From Candidatus Vesicomyidisocius sp. Agig_15_S12 (GTDB taxonomy: Bacteria; Pseudomonadota; Gammaproteobacteria; PS1; Pseudothioglobaceae), in assembly GCA_021730225.1 (NCBI GenBank), contig CP072532.1:641230-705229 (forward strand): a DNA stretch of 64,000 nt. The letters are read 5' to 3'. This document shows, piece after piece, positions 1-10,060 of this stretch. Under the pieces are notes generated by a model that saw nothing but the letters and a program-made list of their open reading frames with translations, searched no databases and was not told the DNA's origin. Every line of letters starts with the position of its first letter. Position 1 is the stretch's first letter. The translations under genes were made by a program, and so were the position numbers.

Positions 1-43
1 TGTTTTCATCTATAATAACAAGAAAAAACATTTAATTTTACAT

Positions 44-673
44 ATGATCGATATTCAAACACTTTTAATTTGGGCAATTCCCATACTATTTGCAATTACT
101 GTACATGAAATAGCGCATGGTTGGATTGCCTCAAGACTAGGGGATCATAGCGCTAAAATGATGGGCAGACTCACACTTAATCCTATCAAACATGTTTCCC
201 TAATTGGCACTATTTTAATACCTGCTTTTTTATATGTCACTTCAGGATTTATTTTTGGATGGGCTAAACCTATACCTATTAATTTTAATGCACTTAGATC
301 ACCTAAAAAAGACATGTTTTGGGTAGCAATTGCTGGGCCTGTATCAAATTTAATAATGGCAATTATATGGCTAATGATAATTTTACTAGCAATAACAATT
401 AGCTATCAATCTCTAATTAAAATGGGACAGGTTGGCATTCAAATTAACTTGATATTAGCAGTCTTTAATCTATTACCATTGCCACCACTCGATGGCGCTC
501 GTATAGTAAGCTCATTACTACCAAGTAAATTATCTTATCAATACAATCAGTTAGAACCTTATGGTTTATATATTTTATTAGGCTTATTATTCTTAGGTAT
601 ATTTCAATGGATTATTTTTCCCATTGTGAAAATTATTCAACAATTTATGTTTAATATAACTGGTCTTATTTAA
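44..673 (+). CDS. Site-2 protease family (M50) membrane metalloprotease
   Basis: The 209-residue membrane protein carries the zinc-binding HEIAH motif at residues 21-25 inside the first hydrophobic segment, and a second metal-ligand motif, LDG with Asp150, inside a later one (NLLPLPPLDG). This is the layout of compact M50/YwhC-type intramembrane proteases, which lack the PDZ domains of RseP. Four to five hydrophobic segments are visible. The family cleaves membrane-bound substrates, but the target here cannot be predicted. In many gammaproteobacteria this gene sits just before trpS; here trpS lies about 10 kb away on the other strand. About 800 bases of apparently non-coding DNA follow. Confidence 0.88.
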   Translation: MIDIQTLLIWAIPILFAITVHEIAHGWIASRLGDHSAKMMGRLTLNPIKHVSLIGTILIPAFLYVTSGFIFGWAKPIPINFNALRSPKKDMFWVAIAGPVSNLIMAIIWLMIILLAITISYQSLIKMGQVGIQINLILAVFNLLPLPPLDGARIVSSLLPSKLSYQYNQLEPYGLYILLGLLFLGIFQWIIFPIVKIIQQFMFNITGLI

Positions 674-1482
674 GAAAAACAACTTATTTCAAACTATTAC
701 AACCAACCTGGTATTTCATAAATATAAAACTCCATACCCTAGTTAATTTCAAAATCTTACTTAATATATCAAAATCTTCTGATTTACTGATTAATACTTA
801 TACTAAATAATTATATAAGATATAGTTAAAATTTAATGTCAATAAATTGTGTAATTAATACATTATCTTGCCTATCTTTTCACACAAACTAAATTTCTCT
901 TCATCAATTCAAAATACAACTCAACCAACAAACTGTAGGTTGTAAACTTCTAAAAAAAATTAACCAGGATAATGAGAAATAATTATTATCATTTATTGAA
1001 CCACTTCATTAAAAAATCAACATCTTAATATCTTAATCTTAGAAAAACTAATGATAATACTCAATCATAAAATTAGCCAGTTACTTCTTTACCTTATTTG
1101 AAAAATTTAACCACATACAACAAACAATCCAAAATAACCAAAATAAATATTACTAGGCGTGGTATTGAATATAAATCACCCTTATTTCAATACTTTATCT
1201 AAAAACAATTAATGTTAACCTCTTCTATAGATAAGTACAATATCGAACAACCATTCACACTATTTTGAATAAAGTATTTATCCATGCACCGCCTCTAAAC
1301 AACTATTTAATATCTTAAACCTTTACCCAGTCTATTGTTTAATTAAAGAGAGCAATAAATAAATTTATATCCTGCATGAATACTAATAATAGATCTGTTG
1401 AGGTTTTTTCGTTTTGATCTTGATTTGTATTAACAAAAATAAGTTGTTTAACTATTGAAACAATGCGGTAAGATATATCTTT
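674..1482. other. Long gene-free stretch, nothing identified
   Basis: These 809 bases lie between the converging M50 protease and gatB genes. They are very AT-rich and stop codons are frequent in all six frames. I translated the minus strand by hand and saw short hydrophobic stretches, for example around 1090-1170, that hint at a decayed membrane protein. No fragment was recognisable enough to name. No tRNA, strong hairpin or repeat was found. Confidence 0.5.
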
Positions 1483-2913
1483 TTAAAGTAACTTCTTCCT
1501 AAGTAATTCATTAACTTGTTTAGGATTAACCTTACCACTCGCAAGCTTCATAATTTTACCTATAAAAAATCCTAAAATTTTGTTATTACCCAATTTAAAT
1601 TGGGATACTTGTAATGTATTATTAGCAATAACTTGTTCTATAATTACCTCAATTTCGCTTATATTAGTCATCTGTTTTAAACCTTTGACTCGAATAATCT
1701 CATCTGCACTATTTTTACTATCCCACATATATTTAAAAACATCTTTAGCAGTCTTTACAGAAATAGTATCATCACTAATACGGCTTATTAATAACAATAA
1801 AGCTTGTGCAGTAATAGGTGAATTTTGTATATCAATTTGATGCTTATTTAAAGCAGCTGATAATTCACCCATAACCCAATTAGCACAAAGTTTAGTATTA
1901 ACAATATTATTTTCAAGCATAACTTCAAAATAATCAGCCAAAGATTTTTGTGAAGTAAGTACATCTGCATCATATTCACTTAAACCTAATTCTGCAACAA
2001 ACCTTATTTTTTTCTGATCAGGCAATTCTGGTAAAGTTTGTTTAACTTTTTCTAATAATTCATTAGAAATCTCAACAGGTAGTAAATCTGGATCTGGAAA
2101 ATAACGATAATCATTTGTTTCTTCTTTTAAGCGCATAGAACGAGTTTCATTTTTTACCGAGTCATACAAACGAGTTTCTTGCACAACTTTCTCACCCTCT
2201 TCAAGAATATCCTTCTGGCGCCTAACTTCAAAATTAATTGCACGTTCTAAAAATTTAAATGAATTGATATTTTTTAACTCTGCACGTGTGCTAAGTTCTT
2301 TTTGTCCCTTAGGACGAATAGAAATATTTGCATCACAACGAAATGAACCTTCTTGCATATTGCCATCACAAATATCAATATACTGAACTAGAGTATGAAT
2401 TTTTTTAGTATAGGCCACTGCCTCTTTAGCACTACGCATATCAGGCTCAGAAACAATTTCAAGTAGTGGTATTCCTGCACGATTTAAATCAATCGCAGTA
2501 TTATTATCAAACATATCATGTATGGATTTTCCCGCATCTTCCTCTAAATGTGCTCGCGTGATACCGATTACTTTGGTTTGACTACCAAGAATAATTTCAA
2601 TCTTACCTTTGCCTACAATAGGCCAGTCCATTTGTGAGATTTGATAGCCTTTAGGTAAATCTGGATAGAAATAATTTTTTCTATCAAATACATTACGCTT
2701 ATTAATATGTGCATTAATCGCCACACCAAATCTAATTGCCTTATTAACAGCCTCAACATTAAGAACAGGCAAAACACCTGGTAACCCCAAATCAACAGCA
2801 CAAGCCTGTGAATTAGGCCTTTTACCATACTTAGTTAAAGCAGATGAAAAAATCTTAGATTTAGTATTTAATTGCACATGAATTTCTAAACCAATAATTG
2901 TTTCCCATTCCAT
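1483..2913 (-). CDS. gatB: Asp-tRNA(Asn)/Glu-tRNA(Gln) amidotransferase subunit B
   Basis: GatB is the kinase/tRNA-binding subunit of the GatCAB transamidosome. It activates misacylated Glu-tRNA(Gln) or Asp-tRNA(Asn) and receives ammonia from GatA. The 476 residues match the normal family length. The cradle-domain motif [10 protein letters not shown] near residue 83 and LLEIVSEPD near residue 150 are present, and the C-terminal part ends in the helical YqeY-like tail. It is last in a gatC-gatA-gatB run with one-base gaps, so the three subunits are probably co-transcribed. GatCAB implies that Gln and/or Asn tRNA is charged indirectly. Confidence 0.97.
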   Translation of the reverse strand: MEWETIIGLEIHVQLNTKSKIFSSALTKYGKRPNSQACAVDLGLPGVLPVLNVEAVNKAIRFGVAINAHINKRNVFDRKNYFYPDLPKGYQISQMDWPIVGKGKIEIILGSQTKVIGITRAHLEEDAGKSIHDMFDNNTAIDLNRAGIPLLEIVSEPDMRSAKEAVAYTKKIHTLVQYIDICDGNMQEGSFRCDANISIRPKGQKELSTRAELKNINSFKFLERAINFEVRRQKDILEEGEKVVQETRLYDSVKNETRSMRLKEETNDYRYFPDPDLLPVEISNELLEKVKQTLPELPDQKKIRFVAELGLSEYDADVLTSQKSLADYFEVMLENNIVNTKLCANWVMGELSAALNKHQIDIQNSPITAQALLLLISRISDDTISVKTAKDVFKYMWDSKNSADEIIRVKGLKQMTNISEIEVIIEQVIANNTLQVSQFKLGNNKILGFFIGKIMKLASGKVNPKQVNELLRKKLL

Positions 2914-2914
2914 A

Positions 2915-4357
2915 CTAACACTCCTGTGGTATTCTTAAGTGCCAGTCAGTTTGTAATTGAAATTGGTGCGCTATATTAAGTAGTTTAGATTCTGACCAAT
3001 AATTACCAATTAATTGCAATCCTACTGGTAAATTTTGTGCAAAACCTACTGGAATACTCATACCTGGTAAACCTGCTAAATTAACACTAAGTGTATAAAT
3101 ATCTGCTAGATACATAGAAACGGGGTCTTTCACTGAGCCTAAATCAAATGCAATTGTAGGAGAAACTGGTCCCATAATTACATCAACTTTTTCAAATACT
3201 TTTTTAAAATCATTACTAATTAAACGACGTACTTTCTGTGCTTTCAGATAATAAGCATCATAATAACCTGTTGATAAAGCATAAGTACCGATCATAATAC
3301 GACGCTTAACTTCTTCTCCAAATCCTTCTGAGCGAGAACTCAAATATAAATCTTCTAAGTTTTTCGACTCCTTAGAGCGATATCCGTACCTAACGCCGTC
3401 TAAACGTGATAAATTTGATGAACATTCACAAGATGCAATAATATAATAAGTAGGAATAGCATAGACTGAATTGGGTAACGATACTTCTTTAACAGTCGCA
3501 CCCATAGACTCAAACTCTTTAACAGCAAACATAATATTATTAGCCACTTCATTATCCAGGCCAGATAAAAAGAATTCTTTTGGTAATCCGATAGTTAACC
3601 CTTGAAGCGAATTATTAAGATTAGTTGTATAATCTGGCACTTTTTGTTCAGAACTGGTTGAATCTTTTTCGTCAAATCCAGCCATAACATTTAATACAAT
3701 AGCTGCATCTTGTGATGTTTTAGTCATTACCCCTGCTTGATCAAAACTTGATGCATAAGCAATTATGCCATATCTTGATATCCGGCCATAAGTAGGTTTT
3801 AATCCTGTGATACCGCATAAACTTGCAGGTTGTCGAATAGAACCGCCTGTATCTGTCCCTGTAGCAAAACAACTTAACCCGCCTGCAACACTAGCCGCTG
3901 AACCACCTGATGAACCACCTGGTATTTTTGAATAATTCCACGGATTTTTAACCGCGTTATAAAACGAATTCTCATTGCTAGAACCCATTGCAAACTCATC
4001 CATATTAGTCTTGCCTAACATGACTAAATTCACTTGGTTAAGCTTCTGACTCACAGTTGCATTATAAGGAGCTATAAAGGTATCTAACATTTTAGAGCCA
4101 GCTGAGGTTTTAACTCCCTTAGTGCAAAAAATATCCTTGTGAGCATATGGAATACCTGTTAATATACTTGCATTACCTAATGCAATTTTATCATCTGCTA
4201 CTTGAGCTTGTACTAATGCCAATTCATCAGTTACTGTAATAAAAGCATTCAACCTTGATTGGTTAATACGACTTAAATAGTATTGTGTTAATTCAACACA
4301 AGAGAAATCTTTATTTTTAAGACCTTTATACAGTTCGACAATAGTTTTTGTATGCAT
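2915..4357 (-). CDS. gatA: Asp-tRNA(Asn)/Glu-tRNA(Gln) amidotransferase subunit A
   Basis: GatA is the glutaminase subunit that releases ammonia for GatB. The amidase-signature catalytic triad is complete: Lys74 in PYAHKD, the cis-Ser at 149 in the [10 protein letters not shown] loop, and the nucleophilic Ser173 in GGSIRQPAS. The length of 480 residues is normal. It sits between gatC and gatB with almost no intergenic space, which supports translation as one stoichiometric unit. Confidence 0.97.
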   Translation of the reverse strand: MHTKTIVELYKGLKNKDFSCVELTQYYLSRINQSRLNAFITVTDELALVQAQVADDKIALGNASILTGIPYAHKDIFCTKGVKTSAGSKMLDTFIAPYNATVSQKLNQVNLVMLGKTNMDEFAMGSSNENSFYNAVKNPWNYSKIPGGSSGGSAASVAGGLSCFATGTDTGGSIRQPASLCGITGLKPTYGRISRYGIIAYASSFDQAGVMTKTSQDAAIVLNVMAGFDEKDSTSSEQKVPDYTTNLNNSLQGLTIGLPKEFFLSGLDNEVANNIMFAVKEFESMGATVKEVSLPNSVYAIPTYYIIASCECSSNLSRLDGVRYGYRSKESKNLEDLYLSSRSEGFGEEVKRRIMIGTYALSTGYYDAYYLKAQKVRRLISNDFKKVFEKVDVIMGPVSPTIAFDLGSVKDPVSMYLADIYTLSVNLAGLPGMSIPVGFAQNLPVGLQLIGNYWSESKLLNIAHQFQLQTDWHLRIPQEC

Positions 4358-4358
4358 G

Positions 4359-4646
4359 CTATTTAATAACAGTAGGCACTAAATAATAGCCATTTCTAAT
4401 TTCTGGCGCAATGGATTGAAACAATGCTAACTGCTCTTTCTCAGAAACAACATCTTCTCTAAGACGTTGTAACATATGTAACGGATGAAACATTGGTTCA
4501 ACACCATCAGTATCAATATTAGCCAATTGTTCAACTAAACTAAAAATAGCATTTAAATTTTGTGTGTTATCCTTAAGTTGTGCTTCATTTAATGATAAAC
4601 ATGCTAGATGAGCAATTTGACTTACCTGATTTTCAGATAATGACAC
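4359..4646 (-). CDS. gatC: Asp-tRNA(Asn)/Glu-tRNA(Gln) amidotransferase subunit C
   Basis: GatC is the small subunit that wraps around and stabilises the GatA-GatB interface. At 95 residues it has the usual length. It shows the N-terminal helical repeat ([15 protein letters not shown]) and the C-terminal proline-containing stretch ([18 protein letters not shown]) typical of the family. It starts the gatCAB run; the upstream membrane-protein gene ends only two bases before it. Confidence 0.95.
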   Translation of the reverse strand: MSLSENQVSQIAHLACLSLNEAQLKDNTQNLNAIFSLVEQLANIDTDGVEPMFHPLHMLQRLREDVVSEKEQLALFQSIAPEIRNGYYLVPTVIK

Positions 4647-4648
4647 AA

Positions 4649-5239
4649 CTACAACATTGGAATACTATTAAAAATTCTAAGCGGTTTAGAAAATGAGGAG
4701 CGTAAAATATTTAAATCACGCCGCATCCATTGCATAGAATTTTGCATGATTGCCATATTTTTGTTCATCTTCTCCATATTGATAAGCATTGGCTCTAAAG
4801 TATCCATCTTCAAACTTACTTGCGTTAAATCTGCTGCAATAGAATCTAAATTATCAAGCTTACTAGCAATAATATTCATATTTTTATTGACTTGTTGAAA
4901 ATCTTTTTGCATATAAGCTACAGAAGTAGTCATTTTTCCAACAGTATATGACAGGCTATCGATACTTTTAACCATAGATGACATATTATCGCCCATATCT
5001 GGATCCATTGAGTTGGCTAAACGTGTCATATCAGAAGTAATTGAATAAATCACAACAAAGAATCCCATAATAATAGCACCAAATACTGCAAGTGCTGGCA
5101 AAAAAAACTTTTCAAACTTAGTGTCAGTGCGTTGATCTGCATGTTTTTCAACACTTTCAAGCATCTTTTCTAAATCTGAAATACTAGAAGTAATCATTAC
5201 TTCATCATCTCCAACCTTTAGTTTATTTTTATCCGTCAT
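4649..5239 (-). CDS. Coiled-coil single-span membrane protein of unknown function
   Basis: I do not recognise a named family. The 196 residues have an acidic/charged N-terminal 45 residues, one strong transmembrane helix at about 47-67 (FFLPALAVFGAIIMGFFVVI), and then a long Met/Asp/Asn-rich segment with heptad-like spacing (repeats of the type MDTLEPMLINMEKMNKNM). This suggests an extracytoplasmic coiled coil. It is packed between aroB (six bases) and gatC (two bases) and is probably co-transcribed. It resembles methyl-accepting-like or structural envelope proteins, but no function should be inferred. Confidence 0.75.
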   Translation of the reverse strand: MTDKNKLKVGDDEVMITSSISDLEKMLESVEKHADQRTDTKFEKFFLPALAVFGAIIMGFFVVIYSITSDMTRLANSMDPDMGDNMSSMVKSIDSLSYTVGKMTTSVAYMQKDFQQVNKNMNIIASKLDNLDSIAADLTQVSLKMDTLEPMLINMEKMNKNMAIMQNSMQWMRRDLNILRSSFSKPLRIFNSIPML

Positions 5240-5245
5240 ATTATC

Positions 5246-6328
5246 CTACTGGCAAAATTCATTAACCACTTGATCTAAGAGATGATTATTATAGTTATCA
5301 CAGATAAATGCTTGACCTAATCTTTTTAATAAAATCAGACGAATATTGCCATTAATCACCTTCTTATCAACTAGCATTGCTTTCATAAAAGCAGAAGTAT
5401 CTATTTTACCAACAATAGAGATAGGCAAATTAGCTTTTTCTAATAAATCTTGAATCTTAGCAACTTGCTTGCTAGACAAATATCCTTCAAGCTGAGACAG
5501 CTTTGTTGCCATTAATATACCAACTGAAATAGCCTCTCCATGTAAAAAAGTACCATAACCAAGAGTATTTTCAATTGCATGACCGAAAGTATGTCCAAGA
5601 TTTAATAAAGTACGTTTACCCATTTCTAACTCATCTTGAGCAACGATTTTGATTTTATGTTGACATGACTGATAAATCATTTCAATTATTAAAGACTTTT
5701 TTCTATCCATTAAATCTTTAATATTTTCTTGTAAAAAGTTAAAAAAATTTAAGTATTCTACTAATAATCCATACTTAATTACTTCAGCCATACCTGATGA
5801 GTATTGTTGATTATCCAAAGTATCAAGCGTATCTATATCAATCAGTACGCATTTTGGCTGATGAAAAGCTCCAATCATATTTTTGCCAAGTCTGTGATTA
5901 ACACCTGTTTTTCCACCTACACTAGAATCTACTTGGGATAATAACGTGGTTGGGATTTGGATAAAATTGACACCACGTTGATAGCTAGCCGCTACAAATC
6001 CAGTCATATCACCTACTACACCACCGCCAAGAGCAATTAATGTACAACTACGGTCAAATCTCTTTTCAAGTAATGCACTGAAAATGCAATTAATCGTATC
6101 AAGTGTCTTATATTTTTCACCATCTGGCAAAATTACTTGTGTAAATTCAAACGATGAAAGTAAATTTTGTACCTTTTTAAGATACAAAGGCGCTACTGTC
6201 GTATTAGTAACAATCATGACTTGCTCACCACTAATATGTTTTGTCAATAACCCACCTTTAAACAATAAGTTCTGACCAATATATATTGGATAGGATTTAT
6301 CTCCCAAATCAAGGTTGAGTATTTTCAT
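5246..6328 (-). CDS. aroB: 3-dehydroquinate synthase
   Basis: AroB catalyses the second step of the shikimate pathway, converting DAHP to 3-dehydroquinate using NAD and a divalent metal. The nucleotide-binding run LIALGGGVVGDMTGFVA lies around residue 97. The metal ligands are visible in the conserved blocks GMAEVIKYGL, LLNLGHTFGHAIE and LHGEAISVG. The 360-residue length is normal. The DAHP synthase that feeds it is encoded at 41060-42127. It abuts ileS by one base and is probably in the same transcript. Confidence 0.97.
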   Translation of the reverse strand: MKILNLDLGDKSYPIYIGQNLLFKGGLLTKHISGEQVMIVTNTTVAPLYLKKVQNLLSSFEFTQVILPDGEKYKTLDTINCIFSALLEKRFDRSCTLIALGGGVVGDMTGFVAASYQRGVNFIQIPTTLLSQVDSSVGGKTGVNHRLGKNMIGAFHQPKCVLIDIDTLDTLDNQQYSSGMAEVIKYGLLVEYLNFFNFLQENIKDLMDRKKSLIIEMIYQSCQHKIKIVAQDELEMGKRTLLNLGHTFGHAIENTLGYGTFLHGEAISVGILMATKLSQLEGYLSSKQVAKIQDLLEKANLPISIVGKIDTSAFMKAMLVDKKVINGNIRLILLKRLGQAFICDNYNNHLLDQVVNEFCQ

Positions 6329-9196
6329 TTAAGCAAATTTCCTTACTTCACCATCTCCATCTACATTCTCAACACAACGACAACAAAGTTCTGAATGCTT
6401 AGTATTGCTACCTACATCTTTTCTATGATGCCAACAACGCACACACTTAGAATGCTCACTTTTTACAACAACAATAGCCACTTGTTTCAACACATCGCTA
6501 TTTACTTCAATAGCATTATTAGGCTTTTCTTCAAAAAAATGTAAACGAACATCAGAAGTAATAAACATAAATCTAAGCTCTTCACCAAACTTTGATAATT
6601 TTTCTTTAATCTTAAGATTGCAATAAATATCCACCTCTGCTTCTAATGATGAGCCTAAAACTTTATCTTTTCTAAGTTTTTCAATTGCTTGACAAATAGT
6701 CGGAGAAATTACCCTTGCTATATTAATACTTGTAAAAATATCATCAGATTTCTCAAGTCCTTCACATTGTTCTTGAGAAATATGTGAGCTAATTATAGTT
6801 CCATGAATAATACAATCATCAAATACAATATTATCAATAGTATTTCCTTGTAGATACCACTCTTGCAAAAAAATACTCTTCTTATTGGGTGCTAATTCTT
6901 GCCAAATTTCCTCAGAAGTAAAACTTAAAATAGGACTCAACCAGCGTACCATCATTTGAGTAATATGATATAAAGCAGTTTGAGCACTACGCCTTGCTGG
7001 CGAATCTTTTTGTGTAGTATATTGACGATCTTTAATAACATCTAAGTAAAAACCACCCAAATCGTTAGAACAAAAATTATTAATAGACTTAACAATATAA
7101 TGAAATTGATAAGTATCGTAATTTTCAAGAATTGCTTCTTGTATTTTTTGCGTTTTGGCAACAATCCACCGGTCCAAGTCCAACATTGCTTTCGTATCTA
7201 CTAAATTCTTTTGAGTAAACCCATTCATATTTGCTAGCATAAAACGCATCGTATTACGAATACGGCGATATGAATCAGCAGAACGTTTTAAAATTTCATC
7301 GGATACAGTCATTTCTCCCGTATAATCGGTGCTAGCAATCCACAAGCGTAAAATATCCGCCCCTACGTTATTAACTATTTTTTGTGGACTCATGATATTA
7401 CCAAGAGACTTAGACATTTTCTTACCGTCTTTATCAACAACAAAACCATGGGTTAATACGTTTTTATAAGGTGCTTTTTTATTAATAGCAACTGAAGATA
7501 TTAGCGATGATTGAAACCAACCTCGATGCTGATCTGAACCTTCTAAATATAAATCGGCCACATTAGATAATTCCTTTCTTAATTTTAATACTGAAAAATG
7601 ACTCATACCTGAATCAAACCAGACATCAAGTATGTCTGTAATTTTGTCATAATCATTCACATCATCACTAATAAAATCTTTAGCATCAGATTTAAACCAA
7701 GCTTCAATACCTTCTTGTTCAATTCTATTTGCAATACAAACAAACAACATTTGGGTATTTGGATGTAACTCTCCTGTTTTTTTATGTACAAATAAAGTAA
7801 TTGGAACCCCCCAAAATCTTTGACGAGAAATACACCAATCGGGACGATTATCCACCATTAGTTCAATACGTTTCTTACTCCAATGTGGTATCCACTGTAC
7901 TTTTTGAATTTCACTATTAACAACATCTCTAAGACCATTTTGTTGCATAGAGATAAACCACTGAGACGTTACTCTAAAAATAATAGGAGTTTTGTGTCGC
8001 CAACAATGTGGATAAGAATGAATTAATGATTCATGCTTAACTAATGTGTTAGTCTGTTTAAGAATTCTAATCACACTAGCATTGGCTTTAAAAATAAACT
8101 GACCACCTAGAAGTAAAACTTCTTTAAAAAATACCCCTTTAGCATCTACTGGGCAATCAACAGGTAAATTATATTTTAACCCCGCAATAAAATCTTCTTG
8201 ACCATGTGCAGGTGCAATATGCACTGCACCTGTACCAGAATCAACGGTTACATGATCACCTAAAATAATAGGTACTTGCTTATCGTAGAAAGGATGTTGT
8301 ACTTTTAATCCTTCTAATTCATTACTAGAAAACATCCGTTCACCGATAGTAACTTCAATATCATAACGACTAATTGAATCCACTACTAAGGATTGAGAAA
8401 GTAACAAGTATTCACTTCCAACATCAACCAACACATAATTCAACTCTGAATGAAGCGCTACGGCTTCATTAGCAGATAACGTCCAAGGCGTTGTTGTCCA
8501 AATCACAACTGAAACTGGTTTTTTTACATTAAAGACCGAATCCTCAATGATTCTAAATTTAACATCAATTGCTTCTGATTGTTTATTTTTGTACTCAACT
8601 TCTGCCTCTGCCAAAGCAGAACCGCATTCGGTACACCAATGTAAAGGCTTATGCCCTTTATACACATGTCCATTTTTAACAACTTGGCCTAAAGCACGGA
8701 CAATATCAGCCTCATATTTAAAATCTTTGGTTAAATACGGATTATCCCAATCACCTAGAATACCTAAACGTTGAAAATCTTGACTTTGCCTAGTTACTTG
8801 TTGATCAGCATATTCTCTACATTTGTATCTGAAAGTATCGACATCAATCTTAATACCTACTTTACCATATTTTTTTTCAACATTAAGCTCAATCGGCAAT
8901 CCATGGCAATCCCAACCTGGAATATATGGCGCATCAAAACCTGATAAAGATTTTGATTTAACAATCATATCTTTCAAAACCTTATTCACCGCATGACCAA
9001 TATGAATATCTCCATTTGCATAAATAGGACCATCATGTAAAACAAATTTTGGCTTACCCTGATTTTGTTTACGAATTTGATCATAAAGCCTATTATTTTG
9101 CCATTTTTTTAAAAACTTACCTTCTCGATTAGTAAGATTTGCCTTCATAGAAAACTGGGTGAAGGGAAGATTTAAACTAGATTTATAATCAGCCAT
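6329..9196 (-). CDS. ileS: Isoleucyl-tRNA synthetase
   Basis: This class I aminoacyl-tRNA synthetase charges tRNA(Ile) and edits Val. The HIGH signature is at residues 65-68 (GDIHIGHAV), the KMSKS loop near residue 600 (DGKKMSKSLGN), and the editing-domain Thr-rich motif WTTTPWTL near 230. A C-terminal zinc finger with paired cysteines (CVRCWHH, then CCRC) covers roughly 915-945. The 955 residues are slightly longer than the E. coli enzyme. The start MADYKSSLNLPFTQFSMKANL matches the family's usual N-terminus. It is the first gene of the run leading into aroB. Confidence 0.97.
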   Translation of the reverse strand: MADYKSSLNLPFTQFSMKANLTNREGKFLKKWQNNRLYDQIRKQNQGKPKFVLHDGPIYANGDIHIGHAVNKVLKDMIVKSKSLSGFDAPYIPGWDCHGLPIELNVEKKYGKVGIKIDVDTFRYKCREYADQQVTRQSQDFQRLGILGDWDNPYLTKDFKYEADIVRALGQVVKNGHVYKGHKPLHWCTECGSALAEAEVEYKNKQSEAIDVKFRIIEDSVFNVKKPVSVVIWTTTPWTLSANEAVALHSELNYVLVDVGSEYLLLSQSLVVDSISRYDIEVTIGERMFSSNELEGLKVQHPFYDKQVPIILGDHVTVDSGTGAVHIAPAHGQEDFIAGLKYNLPVDCPVDAKGVFFKEVLLLGGQFIFKANASVIRILKQTNTLVKHESLIHSYPHCWRHKTPIIFRVTSQWFISMQQNGLRDVVNSEIQKVQWIPHWSKKRIELMVDNRPDWCISRQRFWGVPITLFVHKKTGELHPNTQMLFVCIANRIEQEGIEAWFKSDAKDFISDDVNDYDKITDILDVWFDSGMSHFSVLKLRKELSNVADLYLEGSDQHRGWFQSSLISSVAINKKAPYKNVLTHGFVVDKDGKKMSKSLGNIMSPQKIVNNVGADILRLWIASTDYTGEMTVSDEILKRSADSYRRIRNTMRFMLANMNGFTQKNLVDTKAMLDLDRWIVAKTQKIQEAILENYDTYQFHYIVKSINNFCSNDLGGFYLDVIKDRQYTTQKDSPARRSAQTALYHITQMMVRWLSPILSFTSEEIWQELAPNKKSIFLQEWYLQGNTIDNIVFDDCIIHGTIISSHISQEQCEGLEKSDDIFTSINIARVISPTICQAIEKLRKDKVLGSSLEAEVDIYCNLKIKEKLSKFGEELRFMFITSDVRLHFFEEKPNNAIEVNSDVLKQVAIVVVKSEHSKCVRCWHHRKDVGSNTKHSELCCRCVENVDGDGEVRKFA

Positions 9197-9332
9197 TAAC
9201 GCTTAAAAAATAAAGATTAGAAGTACAATTATACGTGATAGTACTAAATTGTGAAAACAGATAATCCACTACTAAAATAATAGAGATTATTTACAAACCT
9301 ATAAAAATTCAAGTAATATTAAGAATTAAATA

Positions 9333-10058
9333 TCACTCCACAGCATTAAACAATAACTTTATTTGTACAGGTTTTAAGTAATCATATCGATTAGCCTTAA
9401 GATTATCAGGCAAACGAATTTCTCCAAAACGAATACGAATAAGACGTGATACCTTAAATCCTAAAACCTCCCATAAACGCCTCACCTCACGTTTCTTACC
9501 TTCTCTAAGTACAACTTTATACCAGCGATTAGCACCTTTTCCCCCTCCAAGTGTTATTTGGTTAAATTTAGCAAAGCCATCATCAAGCACAATACCTTGA
9601 GTGAGTTTTTTTAAATCCTTATTCTTAACTCGACCCAAGACCCTAACAGCATACTCTCTGTCAATTTCTGAACTAGGATGCATAAGTTTATTAGCTAAAT
9701 TACCATTATTAGTAACAAGTAACAAACCAGATGTATTTAAATCAAGACGTCCTACCATAATCCAGCGTGACTCTTTAGGTAAAAAACTATAAACACTCTT
9801 ACGTCCTTTATCGTCTCTATTTGAACAAATAACCCCTGCTTGCTTATTAAAAATAATAACTTTTGTTTCTTGTTCAACATAGCGACCTAAATCAATTTTC
9901 CGTCCATCAATTTTAACAAGACTGGTTATTTCAGTCTTATCACCAATAATGGCAATTTTATTATTAACCTCAATACGTCCTTGCTCAATTAAACGTTCCA
10001 CCCAACGACGAGAACCATAACCGGCATTTGCAATAAGTTTTTGTATTCTATTAACCAT
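9333..10058 (-). CDS. rluB: 23S rRNA pseudouridine synthase, RluB type
   Basis: RluB family enzymes isomerise a uridine in helix 80 of 23S rRNA. An N-terminal S4 RNA-binding domain (about 1-60, IQKLIANAGYGSRR) is followed by the RsuA/RluB catalytic domain. The active-site motif GRLDLNTSGLLLVTN contains the catalytic Asp near residue 103. It is 241 residues, shorter than E. coli RluB because it lacks the basic C-terminal tail. It starts two bases after trpS. In free-living relatives scpA and scpB commonly lie between these two genes, so their absence may reflect a deletion (inference). Confidence 0.92.
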   Translation of the reverse strand: MVNRIQKLIANAGYGSRRWVERLIEQGRIEVNNKIAIIGDKTEITSLVKIDGRKIDLGRYVEQETKVIIFNKQAGVICSNRDDKGRKSVYSFLPKESRWIMVGRLDLNTSGLLLVTNNGNLANKLMHPSSEIDREYAVRVLGRVKNKDLKKLTQGIVLDDGFAKFNQITLGGGKGANRWYKVVLREGKKREVRRLWEVLGFKVSRLIRIRFGEIRLPDNLKANRYDYLKPVQIKLLFNAVE

Positions 10059-10060
10059 GG

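Noticed and set aside
1090..1170. Remnant of ftsB on the minus strand
   Set aside because: The hydrophobic start recalled FtsB, but the following residues do not align, so it is not supported.
1580..1840. Plus-strand frame inside gatB
   Set aside because: It is antisense to a strongly conserved gene and has no ribosome-binding site or family resemblance.
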